From Gibbula magus (Eukaryota > Mollusca > Gastropoda > Trochida > Trochidae), in NCBI GenBank assembly GCA_936450465.1, contig OW388296.1, forward strand, positions 56,881,867 through 56,945,866: DNA of 64,000 nt. Reading direction: 5' to 3'. Within the stretch, counting starts at the first letter, position 1, and every line of letters begins with the position of its first letter. The translations under genes were made by a program, and so were the position numbers. The notes below the pieces were generated by a model that saw only the letters and a program-made list of their open reading frames with translations, had not been told where the DNA came from and ran no database searches. Positions 1 through 11,048 of the stretch are shown piece after piece.

Positions 1-2010
1 TGTGCGCGAGATGCAGAGCGACGTAGCTTCTCTAGAAGATATATGCAAGGAGACGGAAGCCTAGACGACCTGTCCCAGAAGGGACAGATGGCCTTGCACA
101 GATTGCACACGGAGTGCGGGTCTCCGATAGCTGACTGCGGAACTGTCCTGACAGCAAGAGGCAGCGAAGGTGAGGGCATAAGAGACGAGCATCCACTGAC
201 GACCCGTCTGCAAAGAGGAGGGCGGTAGGCCCCGCAAACGAGAGCAACCAGAGGAGAAGCTAGTATCTTAGACGGAGGGCGTAACGCAACTCTGCAAACC
301 ATCCAGCCCCTGAGGCGGACGCTCGCAAGGCGGAGAGCGTACACTCACACACTAGCAGATATAGCTATCAACCTAGGAGACGCAAAGAGAAGGTAAGAAA
401 GAGCAACGTGCGTGAGGCGTACCCGCCTATGCTTACACAACTTGCGATCTAACCACGAGGCGACCGGCAGAGCGAGACGCTAACCTTCATGGTAAGTAGG
501 TCGCAAGGCCAATGCTAGCACGAGTAACGCTCCCAAGGCAATCCGCCCTAGAAGTGGACGCTCGCAAGGTAAACCCTCAAACACTAACACGGCTCACAAT
601 CAACCCATGAGGTGACCGCATATCATGGTCAGGAGGGTGCAAAACGAAGGCTTGTGAGAGTAACTATCCCTCGCAAGTCAACCCGCCCCAGAGGCCGACA
701 CTCGCAAGGCATACCCTCACTTGCTAACACAACTCACGAGGTGGCCCGAGTAGTGAGACGTTGACACTCAAGTTGAAAGCTGGTGTGAGTAATGTTCACT
801 CGCAAGTCAACCCGCCCAAGAGCCGGACGCTCGCAAGGTGTACCCTACACGCTAACACAACTCACGAGGCAGGTTGCGTAGTGAGATGGTGATCTCCAAG
901 TTGAAAGCTAGCGAGAATAACACTCACTCGCAAAGGCAACCCGCCTAGAGGCGGAATCTCGCATGGCGTATCCTCACATAATAACGCAACTCACTAGGCA
1001 GGCGGCGTAGCGAGACGCTGACCCACAAGTTGAAAGCTAGCGAGAGTAACACTCACTCGCAAGGAAACCCGCCCCAAGGCGGACACTCGCAAGGCGTATC
1101 CTCATATACAAACGCAACTCACTAGGCAGGCCGCGTAGCGAGACACTGACCCACAAGTTGAAAGCTAGCGAGAGTAACACTCTCTCGGAAGGCAACCCGC
1201 CCATAGACTGACGCTTGCAAGGCGTACCCTCACATGCTAACACAACTCACGAGGCAGGCAGCGTAGCGAGACGCTGATCCTCAAGTTGAAAGCTAGCGAG
1301 AGTAACACTCGCAAGGCAATCCGCCCCAGAGGCGGACGCTCGCAATGCGTACCCTCACACGCTACACAACTTACTAGACAGGCCGAGAGTGTCCTCACAT
1401 GCTAACACCAATCACGAGGCAAGCAGCGTAGCGAGACGCTGACCCTCATGTTGAAAGCTAGTGAGAGTAACACTCGCAAGACAACCCGCCCCAAAGGCGG
1501 ACGTTCGCTAGGCGGAGGTCGTGACCCCATACGCTAGAGCAACCTGTGACCCACCCACCAAGTGGCAGCGTAACGAGACGCTAAGCCAAAAGGATAGGAG
1601 ACCAAAGCGAAGGCTGGCGAGAGCATCACTCACCCGCCGACGAGCCCGACCCTGGGAGCCGACACTTGCGTGTCAAAGGGCGGACCCCAACCTACTAACA
1701 CAACCTGCGATCAACTCCGCAAAACGGAGAATCATAGTCGCAAGGTTAGGAGACCGCCAGGCAAAGGCTCGCGAGCAGGACGCTCACACACGAGCAAGCC
1801 CGACACTGAGGTCGACATTCGCAAAGCGGAGAGCGAACACTCACACGCGAGTATAACCCGCCAAGCGGGTCAAGGCATGACTAACGAGAGTCAACGCTCA
1901 CATGCAAGCAAGCCCGACACTGAGGTCGACGCTCGCAAGGCGGAGAGCGAACAATCACACGTGAGCATACCCCGTGATCATCCCCCCAAGAGGGTTAAAG
2001 CATGGATAGC
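1..2010. repeat. degenerate ~128-bp satellite array
   Basis: A tandem repeat enters from the left edge and fades out near 2010, where AT-rich DNA begins. The anchor ACCCGCC recurs at about 681, 810, 939, 1067, 1195, 1318 and 1484, so the regular spacing is 123-129 bp, with one longer interval. Other recurring words are CTCGCAAGG, CACAACTCACGAGGC, GTAGCGAGACGCTGA and AAGTTGAAAGCTAGCGAGAGTAAC (split by variants between units). Units before about 540 and after 1500 are more diverged. It is GC-richer than the flanking DNA. Several open frames cross it but they follow the repeat, not a gene. Confidence 0.85.
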
Positions 2011-2746
2011 GAGTGCCAACGTAATTTTTCTGAAAATAAATTCATCAAGCATTGTATGACCTTTGCAGTTACTAAATATTTAATTTAATAAAGTATGCTT
2101 TCAATTCTGAAAGAAAAATAAGTCAGTTCAACAGATGACCATACTTGACAGAACAGAAAAATAGCCTTAAATCAACGGCGGTGGCAATGGCGGTCTTGAA
2201 TGAAAAATTACAATAAAGCTTCAAAAGGTTTGTAACTTAGTGTATGATGACAGAGTATGTCATACAATATATTTTCAATAGATAAATATATGTTGTTTGT
2301 GTAAGTAATGATTATTTAGCATTGTGAATCTCATTGTACAAGCATTTGCAATGGGATACGTTCGCTTAGGGTCACGAGCCGCTCGAGGGTATGTATACTA
2401 TATATGATGCAAACATGTATCAGAGAAACTTTTAACAGTAAGTTAAACTTTTAAAATCATTCAAAAAACAACGTTACATGTACTGCTCTCAACCAATTTC
2501 ATTAACATCTTTTGCATGTTGACACTTTGTTTTGAGTTAGAAATTAATTTAGAAATTAAATTTACACCAACAAGACCCCTACTATGTTTAAAATGTTGTA
2601 ATTGTGTGCAGAATCAGGCACACCTATTAATGTCGACATAAAATATGTCTTATATGTAGATCAACACTCATGGCGAGTTTACATAAGGTTATAAAACCAA
2701 CTGCATCATTCAACACACAACTAATACATGTTCTTCAACACATTAC
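2011..2746. other. AT-rich non-coding stretch
   Basis: No recognisable gene, RNA or mobile element seen. It would be intron or downstream sequence if the exon at 2747-2974 is real. Confidence 0.6.
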
Positions 2747-2974
2747 CTTTATCAGTGTAAACTTCTGGTAACTGTCATCAAGTCGAGCGGCATCTTCGGG
2801 CTGCAATTTGCAGAAGAGATACTTGGGACTGTAATGGAAACTGAAACACCCTACTGTTTCTCGACAGGCGGTCTCACACAGTCTTAGTCCGTAGAAAATA
2901 CAAGTGTTACTGTTTAAAGCAACCATCATTAAGAAGCATTCAGATACAAGGGACAGGATACCTAAGAGCTCCAT
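2747..2974 (-). CDS. candidate first exon of a secreted PAN/apple-like protein
   Basis: A minus-strand open frame of 76 codons starts at an ATG (complement 2972-2974) with A at -3 and G at +4, and ends exactly at a GTAATG splice donor (GT at 2746-2745), phase 0. Residues 1-21 are hydrophobic (MELLGILSLVSECFLMMVAL), like a signal peptide. The remainder has the spacing C33-x3-C37-x5-C43-F-S-F-x-Y and C55-K-L, which resembles the central core of PAN/apple domains, disulfide-bonded extracellular binding modules. The second exon is not visible: downstream on this strand lies AT-rich DNA and then satellite. What is seen is the cysteine pattern, leader and donor; the family call is inference from pattern only. 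It could also be a broken duplicate, since only one exon is present. An upstream in-frame ATG at 3061 would add 29 polar residues and hide the leader, so the later start is preferred. Confidence 0.42.
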
Positions 2975-3545
2975 TGTCTTCCCTTCGCTGGCTGAAAGAT
3001 CCACGTTACTGCATTTCTTCTTTTGTGGACATTTATGTGGCAATGTTTGGAAACAATGCAATTATGCAAATGTTTCTTCCAACAGATCTCTTCCATAACA
3101 ATTAACAATTTGTGTATTGACTTCAGTAAACAAGACAGGTATTACATTTCAAAGGCTTTCGATCAATTTTCATTTCATTGGTGGATATGTAATGTCAGAA
3201 AGATGATTTAAATCCATTCGCGTCATTTTATGTCAAGATATATTTACAAAATGATTTTCCACGAATACAGATTATTATCGATGTATATTTATTAATGATA
3301 TAGCATCTAGAAACTCTGTTGTTAACAAAATGTTGTTTCTTCAAGGTAACCTTACCCGTTCTATGCAAGACATTTAAAGGCCGACTCCAATGCCATATGG
3401 TCACTCCCGGGATTCATTGAAAGGGGATTTAACTTTGACAAATACTCAATTTTAAATTTCTGAAACCGGCCCATAAATTACTTACATGCGTTTTTTTAAT
3501 TACACCGACTAATTAGTGCTGACAGTTTTACATTCCTGGAGTGAG
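2975..3545. other. AT-rich non-coding stretch
   Basis: No supported feature. Around 3375-3480 there is a GC-richer patch (ATGGTCACTCCCGGGATTCA) that may be dispersed repeat sequence, but its ends cannot be defined here. Confidence 0.5.
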
Positions 3546-3803
3546 AGTGAGATGGGATATGTAGAATCTCCTGTGTGTTCATTATGTAACGATTCAACTG
3601 AAACCATGTCGCATGTTTTTTTTTATGCCTGTTAATATGTAAAAAAACATATGGAGACATCTACCAGAATGGCTTACAAATTACATTGAAGGAAATATTG
3701 AAGAAGAAGAAGAAGAAGAACTTGTTTGGTTTTAAGGGTACAAACAACAACCCTTTGATTGTAATTGTTCTTGTAACAAAATTAATGAGTGAGTGAGTGA
3801 GTG
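3546..3803 (+). mobile_element. 3' fragment of a non-LTR retrotransposon (LINE), plus strand
   Basis: Reading plus from about 3551 gives a C-terminal zinc-knuckle-like segment (VCSLCNDSTETMSHVFFYAC), the C-x2-C-H-C pattern typical of the ends of LINE ORF2-type proteins. It is followed by an acidic run from (GAA)n at 3700-3720. The element then runs into a tetranucleotide tail (GAGT)n at 3786-3803. Stops and frameshifts interrupt the frame, so only a dead 3' end remains. The tail is shared back to back with the minus-strand LINE that starts at 3786. Confidence 0.6.
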
Positions 3804-4347
3804 TCTTTAGCTCCTCCAGATTTAGAGATTTGCAGTTGGGTTTTGATTTGATAATTAAAAATTAAGTCTATTTGGGAGGAAGAATTGTCCTACAAGGTGA
3901 AGCAGTTTGAGTTCATCAATGTCTAAGGAGTTTGCTCCAAGGAGAGTTCTTGTTTGTTCCTCCAGCTTCATGGAGTCCAGCATTACGTAGATATCTACAC
4001 CAAACATGTCCAGGATGGAGAGCCACAGAGTATCTCGTCTATCACTAATACACTGATTACGGCATTCATGTAGCAGATGATGAGGCAAACTCTTATATTC
4101 TACAGCACAGAACTGACATTTGGCAAGTTTAACAGGTTCGGCAATCACTTTAACTATACTTTTGAGAGTGCGCTGTGAGTGAGGAATCTGTCGTCCCAGA
4201 GTCCAGAGCTTGGAAGGTTTGTAGGATCGATGAAGATTCTGGAACAGGGAGAATTCTTCGTTGTTTGAGATCCTTTGCTGGAGTAGTGTTGTTTCAGCTT
4301 CTGTGAATTTCGATTTCACAATTGCTTTCCACTTTTTGTTGGTGGGG
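3786..4347 (-). mobile_element. 3' part of a minus-strand LINE (C-terminal coding end and tail)
   Basis: The minus strand encodes about 160 uninterrupted codons ending at 3855. These include a cysteine/histidine knuckle (CQFCAVEYKSLPHHLLHEC) and a DELKLL segment typical of LINE C-termini. The 3' end reads TGGAGGAGCTAAAGACACTC and then (ACTC)n. Upstream the reading begins abruptly at 4347 with FPTNKKWKAIV, next to the tail of the nested element. This aligns by eye with the KRVWKTIV segment of the nested LINE, and begins roughly 45 codons after the point where the RT-bearing element breaks off near 5615. I therefore infer that this is the missing 3' end of that element. Confidence 0.7.
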
Positions 4348-5610
4348 AATGAATGAATGAATGAATGAATAGTCTTTATTTCCTCCAATAGCATCGAAGA
4401 GTACAGAAACATTTTTTTTTAGGATTTACATATAAGTCAGTTAAAAGATAAATAATTATTTAACTATTTGTTGAAGACTGCGCTGTGAACATATTTACAT
4501 AGATGAGAATGTTCTATAGGTGCAGCAGGGATTTTAGATTCCATGAGGATATGTTTCTGGCTACAATGTCGATGAATTGTGCCCACTGATCAATGTTCAG
4601 ATCATTCATAACATATGTTATGCCACCAAGAAGACTGACCACCTTGGTATCCTCTGGGCAAAACTCAAGTCTCATATATGTATCAAGAGGAATAACATCA
4701 AACAGTTCTTCATACATAGAATTTCTCTCTGCACACAGTTCCTGGCAGTGTATCAACTGGTGGTTGATAACGTCACATACCACCTCATCACACATGAGAC
4801 ATGTTCCATCAGTAATAGGGAGCACTCCTAGCTTGACCAGGGCATATAGGTCTGCTGTACAGGTTGTACATTAAGCACAGGTTCCACAGTCTGTGAGGGG
4901 ATAGATGGCTGTGTATTAAATGGAATCGTTGCATCTCTGTGGAGATGGTTATTTGCCTGTTCCATTGGCTAGTCTCTCGTTCCAATATAGTTTTGTATAC
5001 TATGGTTTTCCATACTCGTTTTGGTGGAAAGTATCCAGTCACTATGAATGTTTGCACATATGAAAAAATGGCATACTTGATACATATAGATAACAGATCA
5101 TGTACAATAGAGGACTTATGTTGGTATCCATTAATGAACTGTCCACATCGAAAATAGAACAGCTTTTTTACCATGTGAGTAGATTTAGCGTTGCACAGTC
5201 TGCCCAGGTATGTAAGTTTACACTTATCTATGGTGGCCTCCATTGTCCACAGACCTAGTGTTTGTATTGTAGCAGTTGTGGAAGAACGACAGTGAAAACC
5301 TTGAACAATTCTGGCAAAGTATCGTTGTAAACGTTCAAGTTGTTGCAGTTCAGTTCTGCTCATGTCTGTCCATAACTCACACGAGTATATAATGCACTTG
5401 CCAATATAACACGTTGCCATATTTTAGCACTCACAACAGGATTTAAACCTCCCGCCTTCATACCTATATCTTTGAGGGATGCAATAGTGCGACGAGCAGA
5501 TGAACACCCACGATTAGTCCTCTCACATTGTTTTTCTGTTTGAATTAGTGAACCAGCATATATTGTGCTAGATTTGATGGGTAAACCCGATCCATTTAGC
5601 GTAAATTTCG
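4348..5610 (-). mobile_element. nested 5'-truncated LINE
   Basis: This copy begins in the last part of an RT domain (about 5610-5560, near SSTIYAGSLIQTEKQ). It continues through the post-RT region (GGLNPVVSAKIWQRVILAS and LQQLERLQRYFARIVQGF) to a zinc-knuckle (CLMCDEVVCDVINHQLIHC, near 4750-4800) and a stop at 4514. Its 3' end has GGAGGAAATAAAGACTATTC followed by (ATTC)n at 4370-4348. The frame is broken near 5400 and 4820. Because the post-RT segment occurs a second time upstream at 5370-5908 in a diverged form, this must be a separate, related element and not the continuation of the RT-bearing one. Confidence 0.7.
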
Positions 5611-5895
5611 GTCGGACGGATCGGACGGATCTTGCTGTGCAGTTTACTGGACAGTTGATTATTCTTCCGAGCAGATTCATCTTCCTAATAGCAATTAAAG
5701 AAGAGATAGGTATGATTCCAATCATGGACAAGACAACATCTGTTCGTGATCGTACAGGCAAACCCTGGATCAACTTCAGGCAGAATCTGTGTGCACGTTC
5801 AAGTTGGAGTATGTCTTGCTGGGAGAGGCTGTACAGAGTCTCAGATCCGTAGAGGGCACGCTGGAGAACAATCAATCTGTACACAGTTGCAGACG

Positions 5896-6606
5896 TTAAG
5901 GGATGCATGTCACCATCGAAGGCCCCGATGTTTGCTGTGCTAAAGTAAGCTGCTTAAGCTTTCTGCAGATATCGTTGATTTGCTGTGTAGTGTCGAGTGT
6001 CTTGTTGACCTTTATACCTAGGTGAGTGTAGCTGCTGTCTTCGTTGATTTCCTGAGTACCGAAAGACCAGCTCCGGTTCGAGCGTTCATATGACTTAATG
6101 TTCTCGTTGAAAACAACAACTGTACTTTTCCTGGCACTAAATTTAAATCTCCACTTGCAGCTGTATGTGTAGCAGACATCAATGAGAGCCTGGAGACCAT
6201 CCTTGGTTACTGACAGGAGTGTGATGTCGTCTGCCTGTGTTGGTGCACAACAGGGTATACCGTGTATTGAAAGACCGTGTCCCGAGTCTGTGAGCTGAGT
6301 GAGCAGATCATTTATAAACACCGTGTAGAGCCATGGCGAGAGTACACCTCCCTGTCTAGTTCCTTGTCTGATACAGAACCAATTGCTGAGGTAGCCCTGG
6401 TGAAGAACGCAGCTTTCCATTCCACTGTACATAGATGAAATCGTTTGAAGATAGGAATCCTTGATACCAAGCTCCCGTAATTTATAGAACAAACCAAAGT
6501 GCCAGACACAATCAAAGGCTTTCTCAGCATCAAGGAAGCACGCAAACAGTTTGCTGTTCTCTTCTTTACAGTAGCAGATGCACTCTTTGAGTAGGACAGC
6601 TGTCAT
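5896..6606 (-). pseudogene. LINE reverse transcriptase core, broken at both ends
   Basis: This 236-codon open segment holds the RT palm: FLDAEKAFD (first Asp), QGTRQGGVLSPWLYTVFIND (primer/template box) and QADDITLLS (paired catalytic Asp). It would copy the element RNA into DNA at a nicked target. The upstream fingers portion, including PLQHGFQQGVDST, lies in the same frame just before the first ATG, so the listed start is only the first Met and not a real initiation site. At 5908 the frame shifts into the post-RT segment. The ADD pair is intact but the flanking frameshifts mean the gene is dead. Confidence 0.75.
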
Positions 6607-6670
6607 AGTTGAGTCTACACCTTGCTGGAAGCCATGCTGTAGGGGAGAAGGGGTGAATAACTCACGCAGT

Positions 6671-8407
6671 CTACCAAGTAAGACTCTCTCGAATAGCTTG
6701 TAGATCGGGGAGAGGAGAGTAGTTGTTTGGATCAGTCCGTTTCTTGTTACCTCGAGCTCCTTTGAAGAGAGTTATAACCATTCCTTGTTTGAGGAATTTG
6801 GGAACATGTTTTAGTTCGAAGAAGGCGTTAAATAGTCGAACTAAGCAGGAGACAATAACATCACCACCGTAGAGGATGTGTTCATTGCAGATGTGGTCAA
6901 TACCAGGTGCTTTTCCACGTTTGAGTGTTGACATTGCCTTTGATATTTCTGTTTTTGAAATCTGTGTAATGTTCGTTGGAGTAACTTGGCCCATAACCGT
7001 CGTAGACTTTACATGACAGTAGTTGTTGAGGTCAAACTTGTTATCTGAGAGTGGAGAATAGAGGTTTTCAAAGTAACCACCCCATCCAAGAGCTGTGTCC
7101 TTTTCATTCTTGCATTCCTGTCCATCACCAAAGTTCAATTCAGAGTGTGGTCCAGATGAGCGTGATTTTTTCTTGGAATTAACCAGTCGCCAGAATGAGG
7201 TTTGATCGATTTCTGCAGCAGTATCAATCTCCTGTGTTGTTTTCCTGTGATGATCCTCAATATGGTGTCTCTGTGTACGCCTAAATTGTCTCTTAAGGTC
7301 CTTGTAGTGAGTGTAGCTGCAGTGTTCCTTCCCCCGTGGTTTACCTTCAGTTAGCCACAGTGCGCGAGCACGTCTCATCAGGTCGTGAATAGCCTTTAGT
7401 TCCTTGCTCCAATATGGTTTCAGGTGTTTCTTGTACCGATGGGTTGGAATGTGGAGTTTGGAGGTTGAAACGAGACATCTGTTGAGATCATAACAAAACG
7501 TATCCACGTCAGAGGTCGACGAAAGGGGTCTTGTGAGGAAGCTATCTGATTCAAGGTCATGAGATAACTGACTTGTGTAGCTTTCTCTAATTACATTTGA
7601 ATCCAGTTTCTTCCAGTTAAGTCCAAGTCTGGAGAAGTCCTTTGGTGGTGCTTCAGAAGTGATGTTGATATTAAGATCAAACACTACAGGGCGATGTCTA
7701 CTAACGTTTAGTGGGTGATCTTCCAATATTTCGCAATGAGACACCAAGCTGTGAAGGGCTGAGCCTATTAATACATGGTCAATGAGTGAACCACTAGTAT
7801 CGTCGTATGAGACATAAGAGAAGTTTGCACCGATGGTTTTCTTTGAACGAGTTAGCACAAGAAGGTCGTTTTCGCGTGCAAGTTCAAGTGCTCCTTTTTC
7901 ACGATTGCTGCTCGAGAGATTGTCAAACTGGCAGTTAAAGTCCCCCATGAAGATAACAGTTCCATGTTCGTTGTACTGTAGGACAAGATTCCAGAGCTTC
8001 TCAATATAGTCGATAAACTGTGCAACAGTGTAGTTTCTGCATGGAAGGTACACCTGAAACAAGTAGATATGTTTTCTATGCACTGATAAATGTAAGCCAA
8101 CGATCCTATCGCCTGTGACATCGATAACTCTGATGTGTTCATCCAGGGCGTTGTGTCATAGAAGAGCTACTCCACCTTTGCCCACCTTCCTGAACAGTGG
8201 TAGTTTAAGATCTTCGTCACATACACCATGGGCACTGTAGTGTGGGCTTATATCATGCAAAAAGTTGAGGTCCTTCTCAAAGAGCCAGTGCTCACTTAAT
8301 CCACATATATGAATGTTTCTGCTATGTTAGAGGTTTCTAAGGTATGCTATACTTGGCATTATGCCTGTTGCATTCCATGTCGTAATGTTTAAAGATGTCA
8401 GGTTCAT
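6671..8407 (-). pseudogene. LINE endonuclease and RT N-terminal region, broken
   Basis: One frame runs from 8407 to 6671 and would encode an APE-type endonuclease, which nicks target DNA, followed by a linker and the first RT segment. It carries in-frame stops near 8325 (after AYLRNL) and near 8157 (a TGA between VALL and HNAL, perhaps a decayed Trp codon). The longest stop-free part is 470 codons (8083-6671). The frame is lost after DPNNYS near 6712, where a small deletion shifts into the downstream IYKLFERVLLGRLRE reading. The damage makes it non-functional. It sits directly upstream of the RT pseudogene in the same element. Confidence 0.75.
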
Positions 8408-8410
8408 TGA

Positions 8411-10640
8411 GCGTCTGTAGATATTATCAAGCAACCAAATTCATTGCATTCTTCAACTGTATAAGTAGGCGAACTTTCATATCTTCTCGGGTGGAACCCC
8501 AAAATCTGACACCCCATTAGTTAGACACTATATTATATGGGGGAGTGAACAAAAAGCACAAGGCTGTTACCCATTAGAAATTGAAACAGTCCAACTCTTA
8601 CCCAACTTGTTAGACAAAAATGACAAAGATTAGAATTTAAACGTCACCATATTTTAACCAGTATAATTATCATTTTTCACTATATATACTCTTTAAAGGA
8701 AAAACATCCTGAGATGAGAATTAACTTACACGTAGTGTTATACTGGTTTACTCACAATACTAATCTAGCATCAAACTGGTCATTGCAAGTATAAACAAAA
8801 GCCAACAGGTTTAATTAGGACTGGTCCACTGTCACAATGTGTGAGCGCTTGGGCTTCCCCCACTCTTCTGTCTGGGTATTTGGGTCGTCTGACTAATGGG
8901 GTATGACCTTTTCTGGTCATCTCTCCGTATGCTTTTTAAAAATCCTGTATAACTTCCATCTCAAATGTGACATCTAACGTATATGAATGAAAAATGTAAA
9001 TAATAAAAAAAATTAAAAAGTTTTTATTCATTTCATTTCATATTGTTTTAGATTTTAAAAAAGCAAGTAATCTCTTTGATAAATTCAACATTTCTAAATA
9101 ACCTTTTATTAAATATTGTCATAGTTTGCTGGTGTTTTACGGCCTTCATGCCGTTTCTTGTTCTTGATTTTAGAATACTTTATATTTATATCTAAAATTC
9201 TTTAATTAAATGAGAGTTCTCACCCCTAATGTTTGTGATACTGGCAAAGCGGCCTCATACAAACACTCACTATATATCAACATATTGTTTATCAGGTATA
9301 TTCTGGGAGTCGATAAGAATGACCGACAAAGATATCACGCACACGATACTGAACAACTTAAGTTTAATGTGACAAGATAGGTTAGCTGTGACCTTGAGAA
9401 AACCTAACTATTTTTCGATTACGTTTAAAGTTACACCCCTTCAACCTGGCTTCACTTAGACCGAGTCCAATCAATGTTTATTATATCTCTATCGCCTGTA
9501 AATCAACAGTTGACCTCGAAATGTTATAACTAAATTATAAGTAAGATTTTTTAAATCCCTTTATTAGTTGAATCTCTAAAGAATAGCCAAATAATGCTAA
9601 CCTAACAAAACGTGCCTAATTTTTTTCTCTTGAAGCTTGAATTATTGGTTAATTAAGAGCAAAGAAGAAACAATTTACTTAACATGTTCAAAAGTCGTGA
9701 CAATCCAAAGTAGACTATGTTTTCGCAAGTCGTTTAAATATAAGAATGTAGCAATTCCAATACCATTCATTGTTAGTAACAGATAACTACATAGAAAGCA
9801 AATATCATATACATTATTTCGAAACTTCATTTTCGGTTTTGGTAGACAATTAATATTTGTAAACTTTAAAAAAAAAAGAGTTGTTAAGGCTAATTGAATA
9901 ATCTAACAACTTGAAAACAGAAATAGGCAGACAAAAGGAACATTAAAAATTGAAAGCTTTTGCTTTTGATAACAATAACTGCTGTTCGTAAAGCTTGTGT
10001 TTACGACCCAACATTATTGCTGAAACGTATTTATTCTGAAAATATGGGCTGACAAACAACCTAATGCCTTATGTATATACCGCTAATTACATAGAGAAAT
10101 ACATAACAAAGTCAAATGTTAAACAATGAAAGGCTTATACAAATCTAAAACAGATATGCACAAAATAAGTTACTCTCATTTTGATGGTTTGACAAGCACA
10201 ATAACATCTTATGTTAATGTCTCACCAAAATTAATACGGATGAAACACAACTTAATATGCAAAATAACCTCATCATATCATTAGAAATTAAATACATGCC
10301 ATGTAGATAATGAACAAATGAAATAAGTCGGCATTGCAAAGTTGAAACAATTTCAAAACAACAATTAAGCAACATCAAAATGATATCAGACTTTATTCTA
10401 TGTTCTATAATTTCTAAATATAGTTTGTTTCAAAAGTCCAAATCTTTTGTATTTTACGGGACCGGTTTGTTTTCTTCGTTTTAATTTATGTTGTGTTACG
10501 TGATATTTTTCTACCTCAGCTGTTTGATTGCCCACAGGGTTCACAACAAGGGTGCTTTTTAAGCCAAATATTGTTCCATTAGCTGAATTAGCTTTAGTAT
10601 AGTATACAGCGCCACCCTGATGTTGTACATATGTTTTATT
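8411..10640. other. AT-rich non-coding stretch
   Basis: About 2.2 kb without recognisable genes. The 5' UTR of the LINE may extend into it. The only structure supported is an imperfect inverted repeat, listed separately at 8511-8902. Confidence 0.6.
8511..8902. repeat. inverted repeat pair, possible MITE ends
   Basis: ACCCCATTAGTTAGAC at 8511-8526 is matched in reverse complement by GTCTGACTAATGGGGT at 8887-8902, with one mismatch in 16. The enclosed ~360 bp has no coding potential. This could be the ends of a short non-autonomous element, but no target duplication is clear. Confidence 0.4.
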
Positions 10641-10659
10641 TCTTGTTGCTGGTTAGAGG

Positions 10660-10800
10660 TGTAACAATACATCGAACTATCGATGTATCGCAATAGTTGG
10701 CTTGGCATTAGTATTATATCGATAGTTTATACAAAAACACTATCGCTATCGCAATAATAAGGTTAACTATCGATACTATCGAAACTATTGAATTTCCCTT
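10660..10800. repeat. ATCGAT-rich palindromic patch, possible hAT-like MITE relic
   Basis: The sequence starts AGAGGTGTAACAATACATCG and contains several ATCGATA/TATCGAT dyads. The start is reminiscent of termini of hAT non-autonomous elements, but the matching right end is not visible. This rests on resemblance only. Confidence 0.3.
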
Positions 10801-10948
10801 AATTATGAATGATTTACACAAGCCTCACTGCATTTAATTCAAGATTTTTCAATTTAGAATGTCAAAAGGGAAGAACTAGAGATAGGGAATAGCAAAATGA
10901 CAAAAAGTCTTTTCATTTATGATTTCTTAACTGATTGTGGTTCCATTA

Positions 10949-11048
10949 GGAGATAAACCTACTGTGTTTTTAACTTTTTGTGAGTCTAACGTAGATTCGA
11001 TACCGATTTTTATCATTCGGAGCCGAACGCGTCAGTAGGTTTATCTCC
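10949..11048. repeat. perfect 16-bp inverted repeat
   Basis: GGAGATAAACCTACTG at 10949-10964 and its exact reverse complement CAGTAGGTTTATCTCC at 11033-11048 enclose 68 bp. It is probably a remnant of a hairpin or MITE. Confidence 0.6.

Larger units (their letters stand above)
5611..8410 (-). mobile_element. APE-type LINE: endonuclease plus reverse transcriptase part
   Basis: This is the 5' and central part of a dead non-LTR retrotransposon. An in-frame protein begins at the ATG at 8407 (MNLTSLNITTWNATG), which looks like the start of an APE-type endonuclease. The GDFN motif lies near 7935 and an SRHRPVVFDL motif near 7690. A frameshift near 6712 (around DPNNYS) leads into the RT domain at 6606-5896. 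The RT core has FLDAEKAFDCVW, then RQGTRQGGVLSPWLY, then QADDITLLS (the ADD catalytic box, with Q in place of the usual Y/F). Post-RT sequence (RALYGSETLYSLSQQDILQLE) follows to about 5615, where the element stops without its C-terminal knuckle. Architecture and microsatellite tails suggest a CR1/L2/Jockey-group clade, but I cannot place it precisely. Confidence 0.8.

Noticed and set aside
1521..2059. Arg/Ala-rich open frames at the left edge
   Set aside because: Frames within the 128-bp satellite, not conserved between units.
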